A stretch of DNA of 9,918 nt. Source: Stenotrophomonas_A sp002429615. Its GTDB lineage: Bacteria > Pseudomonadota > Gammaproteobacteria > Xanthomonadales > Xanthomonadaceae. A program made the translations under genes and the position numbers. Shown in pieces: positions 7,341 through 9,918 of this stretch. The stretch is from assembly GCA_031987425.1 (NCBI GenBank), contig DALZZL010000136.1, positions 1-9,918 on the forward strand, given 5' to 3'. The first letter of the stretch is position 1, and each line of letters begins with the position of its first letter. The notes under the pieces were generated by a model. The model was not told the DNA's origin. It searched no databases and saw nothing but the letters and a program-made list of their open reading frames with translations.

Positions 7341-7727
7341 ATGCAGTACCTGCTGTTGATCTATACCGACGACACGCTGCTGCAGGCGCTCCCCGAGGGC
7401 GAGGCCGACAGCATGATGCGGCACTGCTTCGCCGGTGCCGATGCGATGAAGGCGCAGGGCCAGCTGCTGCAGTCGCAGCAGCTGGAGGGCCCGGCGCAGG
7501 CGCGCAGCGTGCGTATCCGCGATGGACGCCTGAATGTTTCCGACGGTCCCTTCGCCGAGACCCGCGAGATGCTCGGCGGCTTCAACCTGATCGAGGCCGA
7601 CAGCCTGGAACAGGCGATCGAGATCGCCAGCCAGTTCCCGTGGGCGCGCACTGGCTGCGTGGAAGTGCGGCCGATCCGCGACATGGACGCGGTGCGGCGC
7701 CATGTCGGCGCGCCGCCCGCGCCTTGA
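7341..7727 (+). CDS. YCII-related protein with DGPF domain
   Basis: A 128-residue small cytoplasmic protein of the YCII/DGPF family. It opens with MQYLLLIYTDD (strand 1 of the ferredoxin-like fold), has the name-giving DGPFAETRE motif at 68-76, and follows it with GGFNLIEADSLEQAIEIA (79-96) and a CVEVRPI strand (106-112). The start has a good Shine-Dalgarno (AGGGAG, 8 nt). Relatives are usually encoded next to an ECF sigma factor (SigJ type), but none follows here: the stop lies one base from the stop of the convergent ygiD-like gene. Enzymatic activity is not established for this group, so no reaction is assigned. Confidence 0.93.
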   Translation: MQYLLLIYTDDTLLQALPEGEADSMMRHCFAGADAMKAQGQLLQSQQLEGPAQARSVRIRDGRLNVSDGPFAETREMLGGFNLIEADSLEQAIEIASQFPWARTGCVEVRPIRDMDAVRRHVGAPPAP

Positions 7728-7728
7728 T

Positions 7729-8541
7729 TCAAGCGGCCTGGCGCTGCGTGGCCGCGCCGTCGAAGCGGTAGATGTCCATCGCCAGGAAACCCATGTCGAT
7801 GCCGGCATCGATGCGCTGCGCGCCGAGCGTATCGCTCCCGGCGGCACCGGCGGCGACGAACAGCGGCAACAGGTGCTCGTCGGTCGGATGGGCGCGTTCG
7901 GCGAACGGCGCCTGGCGCCGGTAGTCGAGCAGCGCCGGGATGTCGCTGGCGCGCAGGCGCGCCTCGGTCCACTCGATGAAAGGCTTCACATACGGCGCCT
8001 CGCGGCCTTCGCCATAGCCACCGCGGAAGTCGTGCAGGTTGTGGGTGATGCTGCCCGAGCCGATCACCAGCACGCCCTGCTCGCGCAGCGGCGCCAGCGC
8101 GCGGCCCAGCGCGAACGCATGTGCCGGGCCCAGGCGCGGCTGGATCGACACCGGCACCACCGGGATGTCGGCTTGCGGATACAAGAAGCGCAACGGCACC
8201 CAGACCCCGTGGTCGAGGCCGCGGCCGGGATCCTGCAGCGCCGGCAGGCCGGCCTGATCGAGCAGTTGCTGGATCTCACCCGCCAGCGCCGGGTCGCCCG
8301 GCGCCGGGTATTGCAGCGTGTAGAGCGCGGGCGGGAAGCCGCCGAAATCATGGACGGTCTCGGGACGCTCGGCCGCGCCGACCAGCGGGCGCTGCGCCAG
8401 CCAGTGGGCGGTGGCCACCACGATCGCCCGCGGCCGCGGCAGGGCCCGGCCGATCTCGGCCAGGCGCGGCCCGACCTGCCCCGGTTCCAGGGCGGTCATG
8501 GGCGAACCATGCGAAACGTAGAGCGACGGCAGCGTGGCCAT
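7729..8541 (-). CDS. ygiD: 4,5-DOPA-type extradiol dioxygenase (YgiD/LigB family)
   Basis: Cytoplasmic class III extradiol ring-cleavage dioxygenase, 270 aa (E. coli YgiD is 271). Family histidines are all visible: H11 in SHGSPM, H46 in ATAHW, H64 in VHDFGGFP, H111 in DHGVWVPL, H167 in SITHNLHD, and H218/H223 in AHPTDEHLLPL. H11, H46 and one of the C-terminal His residues are the likely metal ligands by analogy with YgiD. The GLDHGVWVPL and GSGSITHNL motifs are diagnostic. Start ATG 8541 has GGAG (8548-8551) 6 nt upstream. YgiD opens the ring of L-DOPA in vitro; the natural substrate here is unknown. It is convergent with the YCII/DGPF gene and divergent from the outer-membrane protein gene. 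Confidence 0.95.
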   Translation of the reverse strand: MATLPSLYVSHGSPMTALEPGQVGPRLAEIGRALPRPRAIVVATAHWLAQRPLVGAAERPETVHDFGGFPPALYTLQYPAPGDPALAGEIQQLLDQAGLPALQDPGRGLDHGVWVPLRFLYPQADIPVVPVSIQPRLGPAHAFALGRALAPLREQGVLVIGSGSITHNLHDFRGGYGEGREAPYVKPFIEWTEARLRASDIPALLDYRRQAPFAERAHPTDEHLLPLFVAAGAAGSDTLGAQRIDAGIDMGFLAMDIYRFDGAATQRQAA

Positions 8542-8567
8542 GGCAATCTCCGGAAGGAATGCGGCAT

Positions 8568-8595
8568 AGGCTATCGCACCACCGGTGTTGGTAAA
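8568..8595 (-). promoter_or_regulatory. Candidate ygiD promoter with central palindrome
   Basis: Minus strand: -35-like TTTACC (8595-8590), 16-bp spacer, -10-like TAGCCT (8573-8568), about 27 nt before the ygiD ATG. The spacer holds the perfect palindrome CACCGGTG (8580-8587), with partial extension to CA/TG outside, a possible operator. The hexamers are moderate matches only. Confidence 0.35.
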
Positions 8596-8740
8596 GCCCC
8601 TGGATATCGATGGTTCGTTCCATTTCTGATGGTTACGACCTCACCCGCCTGCGCCCGCCGCCAAGTCGTTAGATTCGTCCAATTCCTACGAAATTCGTGC
8701 ATCGGCACCGTATCCGGCCCTCCTGCCGCGGTACCACGCC
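8596..8740. other. Remaining divergent intergenic region upstream of the barrel gene
   Basis: About 145 bp of somewhat lower GC near 8665-8705, where a promoter for the plus-strand gene would be expected. I see TTAGAT near 8670 and a short TTCGT/ACGAA inverted repeat around 8675-8694, but no convincing -35/-10 pair. No small gene is evident. Confidence 0.3.
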
Positions 8741-9718
8741 ATGTCCACTCGTCGCTATGCCTGCCGCCTGCTGGCGGTCGCGCTCCTGTCCAACCTCGCC
8801 GTCACCGCGTGGGCCGAAGACGCCCCGGCGCCGGCGCGCGAGGCCAACTACACCGGCACCCTGCTCAGCAGCGGGCCGCCGTTGCCGCAGGGGCTGTGGA
8901 TCGTGCAGCCCTACCTGGTCCAGACCGAGGTCACCGGCCGCTACGACCAGGACGGCAAGCGCCATGACGTCGACGGCGTGGCGGACGACTGGCGCGTGCT
9001 GCTGCCGATGACCTACGGCGTCACCGACCGCTTCACCATCGGGGCGACGCTGCGTGGCGTCTATGCGCGCACCGACCAGGCCGAGCGGCGCTGGGCCACC
9101 GGCGATACGTCGCTGTTCGGCCAGTACGCGCTTTTCCAGGGCCAGGACGCAGGGCGCACGGCGCTGGCGGTGGGCGTGCGGCAGAACATGCCGACCGGGC
9201 GGCACGATCAGCTCGACCGCCACGGGCTGGCCGATGCGACCGGCAGCGGCGCCGCTTTCACCATGCTCGGGCTGTACGGGCAGACCTACCTGCTGGCCGA
9301 GCGCAATCTGCGCGCCCGCGTGAACCTGCACTACCGCGTGCCCGGCGCGGGCGTCACCGTGCGCGATCGCAGCGGCTACGGCACCGTGCCCGGAGAGCGC
9401 GGGCGCGTGCACCTCGGCAGCGCGTTCCAGGCGCTGCTCGGGGCGGAGTACAGCTTCAATCCGAAGTGGGTGCTAGCCGCGGACCTGCTCTACGAACGCG
9501 AACAGGGGGCGACGCTGCATCGCCAGGTCGCTACTCCCGCCGGGACCGGCGGCGATGATGTCCAGCGTGAGGGGTCATGGCGCGTTTCCGTGGCGCCTGC
9601 TGTGGAATATCACCCTTCGAGCAAGGTCGGCATCATCGGAGGCGCGATGGTGTCGCTCGATGGGCGTAATAGTGCGGAGCTGCTTTCGCCGCAGGTTTCT
9701 GTGATGTTTGCTTTTTGA
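8741..9718 (+). CDS. Predicted outer-membrane beta-barrel protein (transporter-like)
   Basis: A 325-residue exported protein. Residues 1-25 are a classical Sec signal peptide: basic MSTRRYACR, a hydrophobic core, and cleavage after AWA (25) before EDAPAP. The mature part is alternating amphipathic strands with short turns: PLPQGLWIVQPYLV (47-60), then DDWRVLLPMTYGVTDRFTIGATL, ALAVGVRQNMPTG, and LGAEYSFNPKWVLAADLLYE. It ends in VSVMFAF with a terminal Phe, the usual BAM recognition signature. The pattern resembles the MetA-pathway phenol-degradation/transporter barrel group, which is only a fold-level hint. Start ATG 8741 is fixed by the signal peptide; there is no strong Shine-Dalgarno. The last 25 codons are visibly richer in T-ending codons than the rest. 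A terminator follows directly. Confidence 0.85.
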   Translation: MSTRRYACRLLAVALLSNLAVTAWAEDAPAPAREANYTGTLLSSGPPLPQGLWIVQPYLVQTEVTGRYDQDGKRHDVDGVADDWRVLLPMTYGVTDRFTIGATLRGVYARTDQAERRWATGDTSLFGQYALFQGQDAGRTALAVGVRQNMPTGRHDQLDRHGLADATGSGAAFTMLGLYGQTYLLAERNLRARVNLHYRVPGAGVTVRDRSGYGTVPGERGRVHLGSAFQALLGAEYSFNPKWVLAADLLYEREQGATLHRQVATPAGTGGDDVQREGSWRVSVAPAVEYHPSSKVGIIGGAMVSLDGRNSAELLSPQVSVMFAF

Positions 9719-9743
9719 GGACTCTTTTTTTTTGGATTGGATT

Positions 9744-9773
9744 GGGCGGCCGGAGGCCGCCCTTTCTGTTTTT
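9744..9773 (+). terminator. Rho-independent terminator of the barrel gene
   Basis: Perfect 8-bp stem GGGCGGCC (9744-9751) / GGCCGCCC (9755-9762) with a GGA loop, followed by TTTCTGTTTTT. It begins 26 bp after the stop. A separate run of nine T lies at 9725-9733, before the stem. Confidence 0.9.
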
Positions 9774-9854
9774 CCCTTGGGCTGCAGCGTTCGCCACCTG
9801 CGATGTCGATCGGCTCGCATGGATGCCGCGCGGCCTCCGCGGACAGGGGCATTT
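9774..9854. other. Intergenic stretch without recognisable feature
   Basis: Between the terminator and the edge repeat. The open frames crossing it on the minus strand run through the terminator and lack any family-like sequence, so I see no gene here. Confidence 0.4.
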
Positions 9855-9918
9855 CGGGACACGCCGTGAATCCGTCCATGGAGGCTCGATGGCGCCATCC
9901 ATGGCGCCAACGGTCCCG
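9855..9918. repeat. Complex inverted-repeat element at the right edge
   Basis: The element opens with CGGGACACGCCGT (9855-9867) and closes with ACGGTCCCG (9910-9918), so CGGGA/TCCCG and CCGT/ACGG pair as an outer stem with a 4-nt bulge. Inside are the palindrome TCCATGGA (9875-9882) and two copies of TGGCGCCA (9890-9897 and 9902-9909), which form a hairpin with each other. I recall similar sequences dispersed between genes in Xanthomonadaceae. It may continue past the window edge. Confidence 0.65.

Noticed and set aside
7702..8967. 421-codon plus-strand open frame across ygiD and into the barrel gene
   Set aside because: It is antisense to a clear YgiD homologue, has no recognisable domain, and runs out of frame into the signal-peptide gene.
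9725..9733. Run of nine T just after the barrel gene, considered as a terminator tail
   Set aside because: No stable stem precedes it within the gene end. The proper terminator is the stem at 9744-9762 with its own T-rich tail.
9575..9910. Three minus-strand open frames at the right end
   Set aside because: They run through the rho-independent terminator and antisense to the barrel gene's 3' end, with no domain-like sequence or ribosome-binding site.

Overview
The window looks like a chromosomal segment of a high-GC gammaproteobacterium of the Xanthomonadaceae (Xanthomonas / Stenotrophomonas / Lysobacter type). This rests on three things: very GC-rich codon use, intergenic inverted-repeat elements that begin with GTAG and resemble those of this family, and gene content typical of its core genome. 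I could not run a database search, so the family assignments come from motifs visible in the translations.

Layout, left to right. Positions 1-1653 (minus strand) hold a two-gene sensor/repressor unit: a BlaI/MecI-type winged-helix repressor followed, one base later, by a BlaR1-like M56 membrane metallopeptidase that runs off the left edge. Upstream of the repressor is a well-formed sigma-70-like promoter with one perfect and one degenerate copy of the same dyad operator. Positions 1777-2555 (plus) hold an uncharacterised charge-segregated protein and, 8 bp on, a DUF4031 protein. A dense set of stem-loops (2603-2716) separates them from a convergent acidic protein (minus, probably DUF6630), which is divergent from a DUF3297 gene (plus). 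A paired GTAG-type REP element (3664-3724) lies between DUF3297 and the next convergent unit.

Positions 3751-5444 (minus) encode a YadG/YadH-type ABC-2 exporter, ATPase then permease with an ATGA overlap. Upstream on the same strand is a CPA1 Na+/H+ antiporter (5543-7177). Divergent from that is a small YCII/DGPF-domain protein (7341-7727), whose stop lies one base from the stop of a convergent YgiD-type extradiol dioxygenase (7729-8541, minus). Divergent from ygiD is a predicted outer-membrane beta-barrel protein (8741-9718) that ends in a clear rho-independent terminator. The right edge (9855-9918) is a second type of complex inverted-repeat element.

Most of the window is ordinary housekeeping and accessory metabolism. 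There is no CRISPR array, transposase, phage module or recognisable defence island. The parts most worth a second look are the BlaI/M56 unit (double operator, proline-rich periplasmic tail, internal ribosome-binding site), the run of uncharacterised genes at 1777-3627 with a hairpin that contains a stop codon, and the repeat elements.
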